Positions 8,161 through 17,170 of a stretch of DNA of 64,000 bases are shown here, piece by piece. How positions within the stretch are numbered: the first letter of the stretch is position 1; every line of letters starts with the position of its first letter. This DNA is from Allohoeflea poritis (GTDB lineage Bacteria; Pseudomonadota; Alphaproteobacteria; Rhizobiales; Rhizobiaceae), in contig NZ_JAPJZH010000011.1 in the NCBI RefSeq assembly GCF_027889715.1, positions 62,001-126,000 on the forward strand. Reading direction: 5' to 3'. The position numbers were made by a program, and so were the translations under genes. The notes under the pieces were generated by a model. It was not told the DNA's origin. It saw only the letters and a program-made list of their open reading frames with translations, and made no database searches.

Positions 8161-8943
8161 CTACGCCGCAAGCAGTGCCAGCGCCTCTTCGTGCACCGCC
8201 TTGCTGCCCGCGGCAATGATGTTGCCGCCCTGTTCGGGCCGCGCGCCAGACCAGTCGGAGACCACCGCGCCGGCCGATTCGAGGATCGCGATCAGCGCTC
8301 CGATATCGTAGGCCTTGAGATTGTTTTCGACGACAAGGTCCGCATGGCCACCGGCGACCAGCGTATAGGCATAGCAGTCGCAGCCATATCGAAACAGGTT
8401 GACCCTGTTCTCCACGGCCCGGTAGCGCACACCTTCCGCCTCTGAAAACAGGTGCGGCGAAGTCGTAAACAATGTGGCTTTCGCAAGCGAACCACAATCG
8501 CGCGCCCGGATCGCCCGTTCCCCGTCCGGTCCGCGGTAATATGTGCCGCTCTGGTCGGCGACGAAGCGTTCGCCGGTAAAGGGCTGGTCCATTGCCCCTG
8601 CAACGGCCCGGCCGCGATGATAAAGGCCGATCAGCGTTCCCCAGACCGGCAGGCCCGAAATGAACGCTCTTGTGCCGTCGATCGGATCGATGATCCACAG
8701 ATAGTCCCGGTCGAGCCCCTCGCTTCCGTGCTCCTCACCCATGATGCCGTGATCGGGATAGTGCCGGCCGATCAGATCGCGGATCGCGGCCTCGGCGGCA
8801 CGATCGGCCTCCGTCACCGGATCGAAACCGCCCTGCAGCTTGTTGCTCACGGTTGTATTGGCGCGAAAACGGGGCAGCGTTTCCTTCGCGGCGGCATCCG
8901 CCAGAAGATGAAGAAAATCGAGATCAGGTTGCATTTTGGACAT
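8161..8943 (-). CDS. hisN: Histidinol-phosphatase, inositol monophosphatase family
   Basis: A 260-residue Mg-dependent phosphatase of the inositol monophosphatase superfamily. The metal-binding motifs are present: GEEHG in the first block and DPIDGTRAFISG in the second, with AYDIGALIAILESAGA near the C-terminus. Rhizobial proteins of this size and pattern are HisN, which removes phosphate from L-histidinol phosphate in histidine synthesis. A general inositol or nucleotide phosphatase role cannot be excluded. The start at 8943 is chosen by family length; the longer frame to 9078 would overlap the promoter of the neighbouring small RNA. Confidence 0.85.
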   Translation of the reverse strand: MSKMQPDLDFLHLLADAAAKETLPRFRANTTVSNKLQGGFDPVTEADRAAEAAIRDLIGRHYPDHGIMGEEHGSEGLDRDYLWIIDPIDGTRAFISGLPVWGTLIGLYHRGRAVAGAMDQPFTGERFVADQSGTYYRGPDGERAIRARDCGSLAKATLFTTSPHLFSEAEGVRYRAVENRVNLFRYGCDCYAYTLVAGGHADLVVENNLKAYDIGALIAILESAGAVVSDWSGARPEQGGNIIAAGSKAVHEEALALLAA

Positions 8944-9063
8944 CCACAGAGCGTTTTCGGCGAAGAGGCGTGACGCACCGTTATTCGACTGCGCCTCGTT
9001 TTTCCAGCATTTCGGTTGCGGTGCCGGACTTTTTGCAGTCGCGAAAAGAATTTTGTTCATCTC

Positions 9064-9092
9064 TTGACTTTTGTGCAATGCAGCAATATATT
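9064..9092 (+). promoter_or_regulatory. Sigma-70 type promoter of the MmgR-like small RNA
   Basis: TTGACT (9064-9069) and TATATT (9087-9092) are separated by exactly 17 bases and point to a transcription start near 9099. No protein-coding frame follows, which supports an untranslated transcript. Confidence 0.8.
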
Positions 9093-9098
9093 GAGGAT

Positions 9099-9178
9099 GC
9101 AGCCAATGGCTGCGAATGCCCTTATTGGGCGTTTCCTCCCTAGATTTTGACCGCTCCGCAAGGCGCGGTCTTTTTTTT
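9099..9178 (+). ncRNA. mmgR: MmgR/suhB (alpha-r8 family) small RNA
   Basis: An 80-base transcript is bounded by a strong promoter and a terminator (GACCGC 9149-9154 with GCGGTC 9165-9170, then eight T). Inside it, GCCC-TTATT-GGGC forms a hairpin directly followed by GTTTCCTCCC, a single-stranded CCUCCC motif recalled as typical of the alpha-r8 family, whose Sinorhizobium member MmgR (about 77 bases) controls polyhydroxybutyrate storage. The family is called suhB in Rfam because it lies next to an inositol-monophosphatase gene, as here next to hisN. Targets in this organism are unknown. Confidence 0.82.
9149..9178 (+). terminator. Terminator of the MmgR-like small RNA
   Basis: A 6-bp GC stem, GACCGC with GCGGTC, with a 10-base loop, is followed by eight T. 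It forms the 3' end of the small RNA. Confidence 0.85.
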
Positions 9179-9200
9179 GCCGATAAGCGCCCGCTTCCTG

Positions 9201-10157
9201 CTACTCGGCCGCCAGCGCAACGTCGGAATAGTTATTCGCGAAATATTCGGTCACGAGGCCCATGAACTGGCCGATATCGGCGCGCAAACCGTCGAAACCG
9301 GCGGTTTTCTCGAATGTCTGCTCGTTGACATAAAGACCGCGATTGATCTCGATCTGCAACGCATGCAGGCCGCGCGCCGGCCTTCCGTAGTGCTCCGTGA
9401 TAAAACCGCCCGCATAGGGCTTGTTGCGCGACACCGTGTAGCCAAGGTCCTGAAGGATGGAAACGGCGAGCTGCGACAGGGCTTCCGTGGCGCTGGTGCC
9501 GTACCGGTCGCCGATAACGAAATCCGGTCGGTTGCGGCTGCTGCTCTGGGCATTGGCAGGCATGGAGTGGCAATCGACAAGCACGCCATAGCCAAAGCGT
9601 GAGTGGGTTTTGACGATCAGTTGCCGCAGGCGATCGTGATAGGGCCTGTAGTAACGGTCGATCCGATCCAGTGCCTCCTCGATCGTGAGGCGGCCGCTAT
9701 ATATTTCCATGTTTTCAGCGACGAGTTTCGGGATGGTTCCCAGACCGCCCGCCACGCGCATGGAGCTGGCATTGACGAAATGCGGTATCCGTCCTTCGAA
9801 CATGCGCGGGTCGAGTTCGTAGGGCTCCCGGTTGACGTCGATGAACGCACGCGGGAAATGCGCCGCGAGCAGAGGCGCCCCGAACTTGGGTGAAGCATCA
9901 AACAATTGGTCGACGAAATAATCCTCGGACCGGCGGATGGAATGGCGGTCCAGGCGCGAAGCCTCCACGAAGCTCTCCGGGTAGACCCGGCCGCTGTGCG
10001 GAGAGTTGAATACGAAGGGCACGGACTGTTCGACAGGCAGACGGATTTCGAAAGGTGGATGATCTGAAAAAGCGTCTCCGATCAATGCCCTGTCCCCGTC
10101 ATGTACTGCCTCGCTGTTACACCTTGCCGCAGGTTGAATCGTGAATATGCCGTTCAT
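9201..10157 (-). CDS. N-formylglutamate amidohydrolase family protein
   Basis: A 318-residue protein of the N-formylglutamate deformylase (HutG-like) family, zinc-dependent amidohydrolases. The family segments FNSPHSGRVYPE, RRSEDYFVDQLF and LVDCHSMPA are visible with their histidines and acidic residues. In some bacteria this enzyme finishes histidine breakdown by releasing glutamate, but no other hut gene is in the window, so the substrate is uncertain. The N-terminal 35 residues are not conserved-looking and the ribosome site before 10157 is weak; a start further in is possible. Confidence 0.82.
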   Translation of the reverse strand: MNGIFTIQPAARCNSEAVHDGDRALIGDAFSDHPPFEIRLPVEQSVPFVFNSPHSGRVYPESFVEASRLDRHSIRRSEDYFVDQLFDASPKFGAPLLAAHFPRAFIDVNREPYELDPRMFEGRIPHFVNASSMRVAGGLGTIPKLVAENMEIYSGRLTIEEALDRIDRYYRPYHDRLRQLIVKTHSRFGYGVLVDCHSMPANAQSSSRNRPDFVIGDRYGTSATEALSQLAVSILQDLGYTVSRNKPYAGGFITEHYGRPARGLHALQIEINRGLYVNEQTFEKTAGFDGLRADIGQFMGLVTEYFANNYSDVALAAE

Positions 10158-10450
10158 GTTGCCAGTTGATCGCAGCCAAGTCCATAGACCTCTCGAAACG
10201 TTGTTGCAAACGTGACGGGCGGTTATAAATATTCATGACAGCTTCACATAAAATGTGCCGGTTAAGCAGCGTAAATTCACCCGATATTTACCTTGCTGGG
10301 TTTGAATGGGCCGCGTCTGCGTGGTATCGGCAGATAGGGGCACGAACGGAAATGGGGCGGAAAAAGCCGGCTTTGATCGGCTCAAATCCAGCACATGTCC
10401 GGTTTGGCGGCTGCCACAGGCGCGGGAATTGAGTGGGCATGAGGAGCAGT
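10158..10450. other. Intergenic region upstream of cpdR
   Basis: No gene is seen. It contains an inverted repeat GTAAAT-N9-ATTTAC (10271-10291) and a degenerate CtrA-like TTAA-N7-AAAT at 10262. Either could matter for the adjacent cell-cycle gene cpdR, but neither is a clean match. Confidence 0.4.
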
Positions 10451-10810
10451 ATGAAAATACTTCTTGCTGAAGACGACAACGACATGCGCCGTTTTCTGGT
10501 CAAGGCACTGGAAAAAGCGGGATACGCGGTCCAGTCCTATGACAATGGCGCGAGCGCCTATGAACGTCTGCGCGAGGAACCTTTTTCGCTGCTGTTGACC
10601 GATATCGTCATGCCCGAGATGGACGGCATCGAATTGGCGCGGCGCGCGACGGAACTCGACCCCGATCTCAAGGTCATGTTCATCACCGGATTTGCAGCCG
10701 TGGCGTTGAACCCGGATTCTCAAGCACCGAAGAACGCTACTGTTCTGTCGAAGCCCTTCCATTTGCGCGATCTCGTCAACGAAGTCGAAAAGATTCTACA
10801 GGCCGCGTAA
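10451..10810 (+). CDS. cpdR: Cell-cycle response regulator CpdR (receiver-only)
   Basis: A 119-residue single receiver domain with no output domain. Acidic residues are at positions 8 and 9 (AEDDN), the phospho-acceptor is D51 in LLLTDIVMPEMDGIE, and the lysine of SKPFHLRDLV completes the site. The segment FITGFAAVALN and the C-terminus are characteristic of CpdR. In alphaproteobacteria the unphosphorylated form recruits ClpXP to degrade cell-cycle factors including CtrA, and the CckA-ChpT relay phosphorylates and inactivates it. The start at 10451 has a GAGGAG site. The following tRNA-Val is the usual rhizobial neighbour. Confidence 0.92.
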   Translation: MKILLAEDDNDMRRFLVKALEKAGYAVQSYDNGASAYERLREEPFSLLLTDIVMPEMDGIELARRATELDPDLKVMFITGFAAVALNPDSQAPKNATVLSKPFHLRDLVNEVEKILQAA

Positions 10811-10880
10811 TTATCGTCACAATCAGGCGAAACAGTCTTGACCTCGCCGCACCTTTTGTGGTGTATGCGCCCGGTCGGAT

Positions 10881-10955
10881 GGGCGGTTAGCTCAGCGGGA
10901 GAGCACTACGTTGACATCGTAGGGGTCACTGGTTCAATCCCAGTACCGCCCACCA
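10881..10955 (+). tRNA. tRNA-Val (anticodon GAC)
   Basis: A full cloverleaf. The acceptor stem GGGCGGT pairs with ACCGCCC. The D arm is GCTC-AGCGGGA-GAGC, and the anticodon stem CTACG/CGTAG carries the loop TTGACAT with anticodon GAC. The T arm is CTGGTTCAATCCCAG. The 3' CCA is encoded (10953-10955). It reads valine codons GUC and GUU. Confidence 0.97.
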
Positions 10956-11338
10956 TCAAATCCACACAATATGCACACGGATTCCGCAAGGCCGCAGACC
11001 AGCGCGATGGCGCAGGTTATCCTCAGTTTTGTGTCTATTTGCCCATCACAATGCAGTTTTGACGGCAATACACGCAACCGGATTTATTGCCCTTGTGTTA
11101 TACTTGAATACGAATCACGTTGCCTGCGACAGGGCGTCTTTTACTGAGCGCTCCTGAATTCAAGGCAAGTGGATTCAACGGTTCCCTGGTTTGGCGAAGT
11201 TGCCCCGGCGCCGCGTGCGCGGGACTGCATTGTATTTCAACACGATTTGATTCGCCAAATGACGATCAGGCACCACTTAATACAGAACCAGGGCGACAAA
11301 TGGGGAGAGTAAACAGGGACTAGGAAAGGACGAGCATC
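10956..11338. other. Intergenic region and promoter region of prkA-yeaH-spoVR
   Basis: No gene is seen in about 380 bases. A TATACT hexamer at 11099-11104 could be a -10 element. No GGAAC-N16/17-CGTT general-stress (EcfG) site and no correctly spaced sigma-54 site was found by eye. Confidence 0.45.
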
Positions 11339-13273
11339 ATGGACGTGTTCTCTCTGCACTCCGAGGTTTATGACCGGACCAAGGTAGAAGAGATTACCCT
11401 TCAAGATTATTTGTTGGCCTGCCGCGACGACCCGTCATTGCGTGCTACTGCGGCAGAGAGGATGATAAAGGCGATCGGCGAACCGGAGCTGATCGATACC
11501 AGCCAGGATCAAAGGCTGAGCCGCCTCTTTTTGAACCGGACCATTAAGCGCTATCCCGCATTTTCCAATTTGTTCGGCATGGAAGAGACGATCGAACGCA
11601 TCGTCGGTTTCTTCCGCCACGCCTCGCAGGGACTGGAGGAACGCAAACAGATCCTCTACCTGCTCGGCCCCGTCGGCGGCGGCAAGTCCACGGTCGCCGA
11701 GATCCTCAAGCGGCTCATGGAGCACGAGCCGATCTACGTGCTGAAAGCCGGCGACGAGATAAGCCCCGTCTTTGAATCACCCCTCGGCCTGTTCAGCCCG
11801 GAGCGCATGAGCGACCTGCTCGAGGACAAGTACAACATTCCAAGGCGGCTTTTGACCGGACTGATGTCGCCCTGGGCGGTCAAGCGCCTGGACGAGTTCG
11901 ACGGCGATATCTCCAAATTCTCCATCGTCAAGCTTCACCCGTCGAAACTGCGGCAGATCGGGGTCGCCAAGACCGAGCCCGGCGACGAGAACAACCAGGA
12001 CGTTTCCTCGCTTGTCGGAAAACTGGACATCCGCAAGCTCGAGCATCTGAGCCAGAACGATCCGGACGCCTACAGCTATTCGGGCGGACTCAACCGCACG
12101 ACGCAGGGCATGCTCGAATTCGTCGAGATGTTCAAGGCACCGATCAAGGTCCTCCACCCGCTGCTGACGGCGACGCAGGAAGGCTCCTATGTCGGCACCG
12201 AGAATATCGGCGCCTTTCCCTATCACGGCATCATCGTTGCCCACTCGAACGAGGCCGAATGGCAGCAGTTCAAGAACAACAAGAACAATGAGGCCTTCCT
12301 CGACCGCATCAGCGTGGTCAAGGTGCCCTACTGCCTCAGCGCCACGGAAGAGTCGCTTATCTACGAGAAGCTGCTGAGCGAAAGCGCCTTGCGCGACGCC
12401 CGATGCGCGCCCGAGACGCTCGATATCATGGCACGCTTCAGTGTCCTGACCCGCCTGCACGAGCACGAGAACTCGACGCTGCACTCCAAGCTGCGCATCT
12501 ATGACGGCGAGACGCTGAAGGACACAGACCCCAACGCCAAGTCGCTGCAGGAATACCGTGACGTCGCGGGCGTCGATGAAGGCATGAACGGCACCTCGAC
12601 ACGCTTCGCGTTCAAGGTCCTGTCCGAAACCTTCAACCACGATACGGACGAGGTCGCGGCCGATCCGGTCCACCTGATGTATGTGCTGGAACAGGCGATC
12701 AAGCGCGAGCAGTTCAACGAGGATGTCGAGGGCCGCTATATGGAGTTCCTCAAGGCCGAGCTGATGCCACGCTATGCGGAGTTCATCGGCCACGAGATCC
12801 AGAAGGCCTATCTGGAATCCTATTCCGACTACGGCCAGAACCTCTTCGACCGCTACATCGCCTATGCCGATGCGTGGATCGAGGAACATGACTACAAGGA
12901 TCCCGACACCGGCCAGATGTTCGACCGCGAGATCCTCGACCAGGAACTGGCGAAGATCGAGAAGCCGGCCGGCATTGCCAATCCGAAGGACTTCCGCAAC
13001 GAGGTCGTCAAATTCGTGCTGCGGGCGCGGGCCGAGAACCAGGGCAGGAATCCCGACTGGCGCAAATACAAGAAGCTGCGCCGGGTAATCGAAAAGCGCA
13101 TGTTCGGACAGGTCGAGGACCTGCTGCCGGTCATCAGCTTCGGCGCCAAGCGCGACAAGGAAGCCGACGCCAAGCACCACGAGTTCGTCGAGCGCATGAT
13201 CGAACGCGGCTACACCAAGCGACAGGTGCGCCGACTCGTCGAGTGGTACATGCGCGTCAACAAGGCGGGCTAA
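11339..13273 (+). CDS. prkA: PrkA-type serine protein kinase/AAA+ protein (YeaG)
   Basis: A 644-residue protein of the PrkA family, with an N-terminal AAA+ module and a C-terminal kinase-like domain. The Walker A motif GPVGGGKS is at residues 110-117. AHSNEAEW and the conserved NNKNNEAFLDRI segment follow in the middle. The family is linked to nitrogen starvation, stationary phase and stress survival. A GGAAAGGA ribosome site precedes the ATG. Four bases separate it from yeaH, and spoVR overlaps yeaH, so the three form one operon in the widely conserved order. Confidence 0.95.
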   Translation: MDVFSLHSEVYDRTKVEEITLQDYLLACRDDPSLRATAAERMIKAIGEPELIDTSQDQRLSRLFLNRTIKRYPAFSNLFGMEETIERIVGFFRHASQGLEERKQILYLLGPVGGGKSTVAEILKRLMEHEPIYVLKAGDEISPVFESPLGLFSPERMSDLLEDKYNIPRRLLTGLMSPWAVKRLDEFDGDISKFSIVKLHPSKLRQIGVAKTEPGDENNQDVSSLVGKLDIRKLEHLSQNDPDAYSYSGGLNRTTQGMLEFVEMFKAPIKVLHPLLTATQEGSYVGTENIGAFPYHGIIVAHSNEAEWQQFKNNKNNEAFLDRISVVKVPYCLSATEESLIYEKLLSESALRDARCAPETLDIMARFSVLTRLHEHENSTLHSKLRIYDGETLKDTDPNAKSLQEYRDVAGVDEGMNGTSTRFAFKVLSETFNHDTDEVAADPVHLMYVLEQAIKREQFNEDVEGRYMEFLKAELMPRYAEFIGHEIQKAYLESYSDYGQNLFDRYIAYADAWIEEHDYKDPDTGQMFDREILDQELAKIEKPAGIANPKDFRNEVVKFVLRARAENQGRNPDWRKYKKLRRVIEKRMFGQVEDLLPVISFGAKRDKEADAKHHEFVERMIERGYTKRQVRRLVEWYMRVNKAG

Positions 13274-13277
13274 CCCC

Positions 13278-14600
13278 ATGGGTCATTTCGTCGACCGCCG
13301 CCTCAACCCCAAGGACAAGAGCCTCGGCAACAGGCGGCGGTTCCTCAAGCGCGTGCGCTCCCATGTCAAGAAGGCAGTCGACGAGGCCGTGCGCACGCGC
13401 GGCATCGCCGACACCGACAGCGGCGAAGAGGTGGTGGTGCCGGCCGACAGCATCGCCGAGCCGAGTTTCCGCCATTCGCGCAAGGCCGGCCGTAGGGACT
13501 ACGCCTCCACCGGCAACAAGTCCTACCAGGCCGGCGACAAGATCAAGAAACCGCCCTCCGGCGAAGGCGGGGACGGCGGCAAGGAGGGCTCGGACAGCGG
13601 AGAAGGCGAGGACGATTTCCTGTTCGTGCTGTCGCGGGACGAATTCCTCGACCTGTTCTTCGAGGACATGGAACTGCCCAATCTCGTCAAGCGGGGCCTC
13701 AAGCAGATCGAGGTGACGAAGCCCTTCCGGGCCGGCTTTTCCATCACCGGCTCGCCCTCCAACATCAATGTCGAGCGCACCATGCGCAATGCGCTCGGCA
13801 GACGGCTGGCACTGAAAAGGCCGAAGGACCTGGAGGTACGCGCCCTGCGCGAGGAGATCTTCAAGATGGAGAAGATTTCCAAACCGACACAGGAGCAGCG
13901 CCTGGAACTCTCTGTACTGCATGAGCTGCTGGAGGACCTGTTGCGCCGCCAGAAGGTCATTTCCTATATCGACCCGCTCGACGTGCGCTACAATTATTTC
14001 GAGATGCGTCCGGAGCCGCGCGAGCGGGCCGTCATGTTCTGTCTCATGGATGTATCCGCCTCCATGGGAGAGCGCGAAAAGGACCTCGCCAAGCGTTTCT
14101 TCGTCCTGCTGCACCTGTTCCTGAGCCGGCGCTACAAATCGGTCGATCTTGTGTTCGTGCGTCACACCCACAATGCCAAGGAGGTCGACGAGGAGACGTT
14201 TTTCTACGCCCGTGAAACCGGCGGCACCGTCGTCAGCACCGCGCTTGTCGAAGCCAGGCAGATCATCGAGGACCGCTATCCGGCCTCGGAATGGAACATC
14301 TACATCGCCCAGGCCTCGGACGGCGAGAATTACTCCGGCGATTCCAAGAAATGCGTCCAGATCCTCAATGAGGAGCTGATGAAGGACTGCCAGTATTTCG
14401 CCTATGTGGAGATTGTCGACGAAGCCGAGGCCGAATTCCTCAACAGCGAGGAAAACGGCATCGAACTGTGGCGCGAATACCGGCGCGTTGCCGGCCGGTG
14501 GCCGAATTTCGCCATGAAACGCATTGCCCGGCCCGGCGATATCTATCCGGTCTTCCGGGAACTCTTTGCAAAGAAGACGGCGGAAGACAATGGCCACTAG
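13278..14600 (+). CDS. yeaH: DUF444 family protein YeaH (YhbH-like)
   Basis: A 440-residue DUF444 protein, always found with PrkA and SpoVR. The N-terminal half is basic and low in complexity, with a glycine-rich stretch around residues 95-110. The C-terminal part contains MFCLMDVSASMGEREK, a MIDAS-like DxSxS motif of a von Willebrand factor A domain, so metal-dependent protein binding is likely. The Bacillus homologue YhbH is a sporulation protein, and enteric YeaH acts with YeaG in stress. Here its 3' end overlaps spoVR by 11 bases. Confidence 0.93.
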   Translation: MGHFVDRRLNPKDKSLGNRRRFLKRVRSHVKKAVDEAVRTRGIADTDSGEEVVVPADSIAEPSFRHSRKAGRRDYASTGNKSYQAGDKIKKPPSGEGGDGGKEGSDSGEGEDDFLFVLSRDEFLDLFFEDMELPNLVKRGLKQIEVTKPFRAGFSITGSPSNINVERTMRNALGRRLALKRPKDLEVRALREEIFKMEKISKPTQEQRLELSVLHELLEDLLRRQKVISYIDPLDVRYNYFEMRPEPRERAVMFCLMDVSASMGEREKDLAKRFFVLLHLFLSRRYKSVDLVFVRHTHNAKEVDEETFFYARETGGTVVSTALVEARQIIEDRYPASEWNIYIAQASDGENYSGDSKKCVQILNEELMKDCQYFAYVEIVDEAEAEFLNSEENGIELWREYRRVAGRWPNFAMKRIARPGDIYPVFRELFAKKTAEDNGH

Positions 14601-16107
14601 AACGACAAGAGCGAACCGGACCGCCCGGAAAAACAAGCAGCCCCTGTTCGACGGCGCGGACTGGACCTTCGACACGCTGCGCGTCGTCTATGACGCGATC
14701 GAGGAGGTGGCGCGCAAGGACCTTGAACTGGATTTCTACACCAACCAGATCGAGATCATCTCGTCGGAGCAGATGCTCGACGCCTACTCCTCCATCGGCA
14801 TGCCGCTGATGTATCGCCACTGGTCCTTCGGCAAGCATTTCGTCAGCAACGAGGTGCACTATCGCAAGGGCGCCATGGGCCTCGCCTACGAGATCGTCAT
14901 CAATTCCGATCCCTGCATCAGCTACTGCATGGAAGAAAACACCATGGCGATGCAGACCCTCGTCATGGCCCACGCCGCCTTCGGCCACAACCACTTCTTC
15001 AAGACCAACCACCTGTTCCGCCAGTGGACGGACGCCGCCGGCATTCTCGACTATCTCGAATATGCCCGCGGCTTCATCGCCCGCTGCGAGGAACGTCATG
15101 GCGTCTCTGAAGTCGAAAGGGTGATCGACGCGGCCCACGCGCTGATGCCGCATGGCGTTTTCCGCTACCGCCGGCCGCGAAGCCCTTCGCTGCGCGAGGA
15201 ACGGGAACGACGCAAGGAACGGCGCGAATACGAGGAACAGACCGTCAGCTATCTGTGGAGCACCGTGCCGGGCTCGGAGCACTCGGCAAAGGCGGACGCG
15301 GAAATGCGCGAACGCAAGCGCGAACTGCACCTGCCGGAGGAGAACCTTCTCTATTTCCTCGAACACTACAGCCCCGTCCTGCGGCCCTGGCAGCGCGAAG
15401 TGCTGCGCATCATCCGCAACATCGCCCAGTATTTCTATCCGCAGAAACAGACCAAGCTGATGAATGAAGGCTGCGCGACCTTCGTCCATTTCCATATCGT
15501 CAATGCGCTGCACGAAAAGGGCCTGATCACCGACGGCGCCCTGCTCGAGATCCTGCACAGCCACACCAATGTGATCTTCCAGCCCGATTTCGACGACCCG
15601 CGTTTCAGCGGCATCAATCCCTACGCGCTGGGATTTGCCATGATGCGCGACATCCAGCGCATTTGCCAGACGCCCGAAGAAGAAGACCGCGAGTGGTTCC
15701 CGGACATTGCCGGAAGCAAGGACTGGAAAGGCGTTCTGAAGGAAGCCTGGGCGAATTATCGCGACGAATCCTTCATTCAGCAATTCCTGAGTCCCGCCGT
15801 GATCCGGCAGTTCCACATGTTCGCCGTATCCGACAATGCGGACGATCCCTACTACACGGTGACCGGCATCCATGATGAGCGCGGCTTCCGCAAGGTGCGC
15901 GAGGTCTTTGCCCAGAACCACGACCTGTCGACGCTCGAACCCTATATCCAGGTCGTCGACGTGGACCTGCTCGGAGACCGTCAGCTCAAGCTTCAGCACA
16001 CGCGCCGCAACGGCATTTCACTGGACGAGGAGCAGAAGGAATCCACCATCGCGCATCTTCGGACCCTCTGGGGCTATGAGGTCAAGATGGAAGAGGTCGC
16101 CGCGTAG
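14590..16107 (+). CDS. spoVR: SpoVR family protein
   Basis: A 505-residue SpoVR-family cytoplasmic protein of unknown biochemical activity. Family blocks include YRHWSFGKHF, YEIVINSDPCISY, AHAAFGHNHFFKTN, a QKQTKLMNEGCATFVH stretch and NPYALGFAMMRDI. Many conserved histidines suggest a metal site, but none has been proven. The ATG at 14590 lies inside the end of yeaH, which indicates coupled translation. An upstream ATG in this frame at 14524 would add 22 residues of yeaH shadow and is rejected. Confidence 0.94.
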   Translation: MATRTTRANRTARKNKQPLFDGADWTFDTLRVVYDAIEEVARKDLELDFYTNQIEIISSEQMLDAYSSIGMPLMYRHWSFGKHFVSNEVHYRKGAMGLAYEIVINSDPCISYCMEENTMAMQTLVMAHAAFGHNHFFKTNHLFRQWTDAAGILDYLEYARGFIARCEERHGVSEVERVIDAAHALMPHGVFRYRRPRSPSLREERERRKERREYEEQTVSYLWSTVPGSEHSAKADAEMRERKRELHLPEENLLYFLEHYSPVLRPWQREVLRIIRNIAQYFYPQKQTKLMNEGCATFVHFHIVNALHEKGLITDGALLEILHSHTNVIFQPDFDDPRFSGINPYALGFAMMRDIQRICQTPEEEDREWFPDIAGSKDWKGVLKEAWANYRDESFIQQFLSPAVIRQFHMFAVSDNADDPYYTVTGIHDERGFRKVREVFAQNHDLSTLEPYIQVVDVDLLGDRQLKLQHTRRNGISLDEEQKESTIAHLRTLWGYEVKMEEVAA

Positions 16108-16114
16108 GGCCTGA

Positions 16115-16852
16115 TCAGGGATTGCCCATGCACAGGGACGCGAACTGGTCGAGGGACGGTCCCCGGTAGAACAGATGGTGCAGGCCGAGCACGAAGACGG
16201 CAGCGCCGAAGAGCGTGTGCTCCACCCAGACAGCGGCCAGCGAACGGCTCGCGCGATAGGTCCGGTAGAAGACGATCCCGGCAAAAAAGGCGAGCACTGC
16301 CGAAATCCATGATCCGAAGATGATATGGACCCAGCCGAAAATGGCGGCCGAAATGAGCGCAGCGGGAACAAAGGACATGTTCAGCCCGTCGAGACGCCAT
16401 CCCGCATAGCCGCGAAACGCGATTTCCTGCGGCAGCACCGAAACCAGACCGTATCCGACGACGATGAGCAGCGTGAAGGCAAGGCTGCTTTGCGGCAGGC
16501 ACAGAAACTGATCCGGATAAAGCCACCAGACCAGACCGGCGACGGCCAGCCAGGCGATCGCCGAACGCAACAGAATGCCCGGCAACGCCACACGGCAGGC
16601 CGTCCAGTCGAACCGCAGATAGGTTCCGGCAGTGCCATTTCCGAGCATCCGGACCAGGCAGTAGCCGGCCAGCAGGAAGAGCGCCAGGAACCGCACCTGC
16701 TGGACCGGCAGGCTCAGCAGCAACAGCGGCGCGAGCGTAACTGTCGCCAATTCCGCCCACAGCAGCCATGAGGCGCGAGGGGAAGGCGGGCCGTTTCCGC
16801 CCGGTGCGCGCGGTCGTGGATGTTCGGGATCAGGCGTCCGTGTCGCCGGCAT
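16115..16852 (-). CDS. CPBP-family intramembrane protein with altered protease motif
   Basis: A roughly 245-residue polytopic membrane protein with about eight hydrophobic segments, of the CPBP (Rce1/CAAX-protease-like) family. Motif 1 reads LPQEIAFRGY, so the first glutamate of the usual EExxxR is glutamine. Motif 2, FGWVH, keeps its histidine, while the last motif reads EHTLFG, lacking the asparagine of HxxxN. It may be an inactive relative. The start is uncertain: 16852 overlaps the upstream small gene by 23 bases and an in-frame ATG at 16894 overlaps by more. The first 25 residues are proline-rich. Confidence 0.75.
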   Translation of the reverse strand: MPATRTPDPEHPRPRAPGGNGPPSPRASWLLWAELATVTLAPLLLLSLPVQQVRFLALFLLAGYCLVRMLGNGTAGTYLRFDWTACRVALPGILLRSAIAWLAVAGLVWWLYPDQFLCLPQSSLAFTLLIVVGYGLVSVLPQEIAFRGYAGWRLDGLNMSFVPAALISAAIFGWVHIIFGSWISAVLAFFAGIVFYRTYRASRSLAAVWVEHTLFGAAVFVLGLHHLFYRGPSLDQFASLCMGNP

Positions 16853-17039
16853 TGCCGCCGAATTCCCGCTCGAGCCGTGCCTCCAGCTGGACAAGATCCT
16901 CGGGAAGCGGCTGGCCGGTCGCTTTCAGACGGTTCAGCTCAAGGTGGATTTGATCGAGCAACTCGCTCGCATCCTCCGGCTGGTTCTCCATTTCGACAAA
17001 CAGCATGTTGATGCGGGTAATCAGATCTTCGAAAGCCAT
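16830..17039 (-). CDS. Small acidic helical protein, unknown function
   Basis: A 69-residue acidic, probably all-helical protein (it begins MAFEDLITRINMLFVEMENQ). Heptad-like leucines suggest coiled coil. No family is recognised. It overlaps the start of the CPBP gene and probably shares its transcript. Codon use looks like the host genes, which supports a real gene. Confidence 0.6.
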   Translation of the reverse strand: MAFEDLITRINMLFVEMENQPEDASELLDQIHLELNRLKATGQPLPEDLVQLEARLEREFGGNAGDTDA

Positions 17040-17170
17040 GCGCCACTATCCCTTGAATTCTGCGTTGCCGATCATGTTACAGCCCGACATTCGGCAATTA
17101 TTTGACCCGAATCAATGGCATTGTGTTTCTCGCGGCAGCCGCGTTCCGTTTTACCGCATTTTCGCGCCCG

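Noticed and set aside
10956..11338. General-stress (EcfG) or sigma-54 promoter for prkA
   Set aside because: No GGAAC-N16/17-CGTT and no correctly spaced GG/GC pair was found.
11777..13279. 500-codon minus-strand ORF
   Set aside because: Antisense shadow of prkA produced by GC-rich codon bias.
14440..15999. 519-codon minus-strand ORF
   Set aside because: Antisense to spoVR, with no family motif in its translation.
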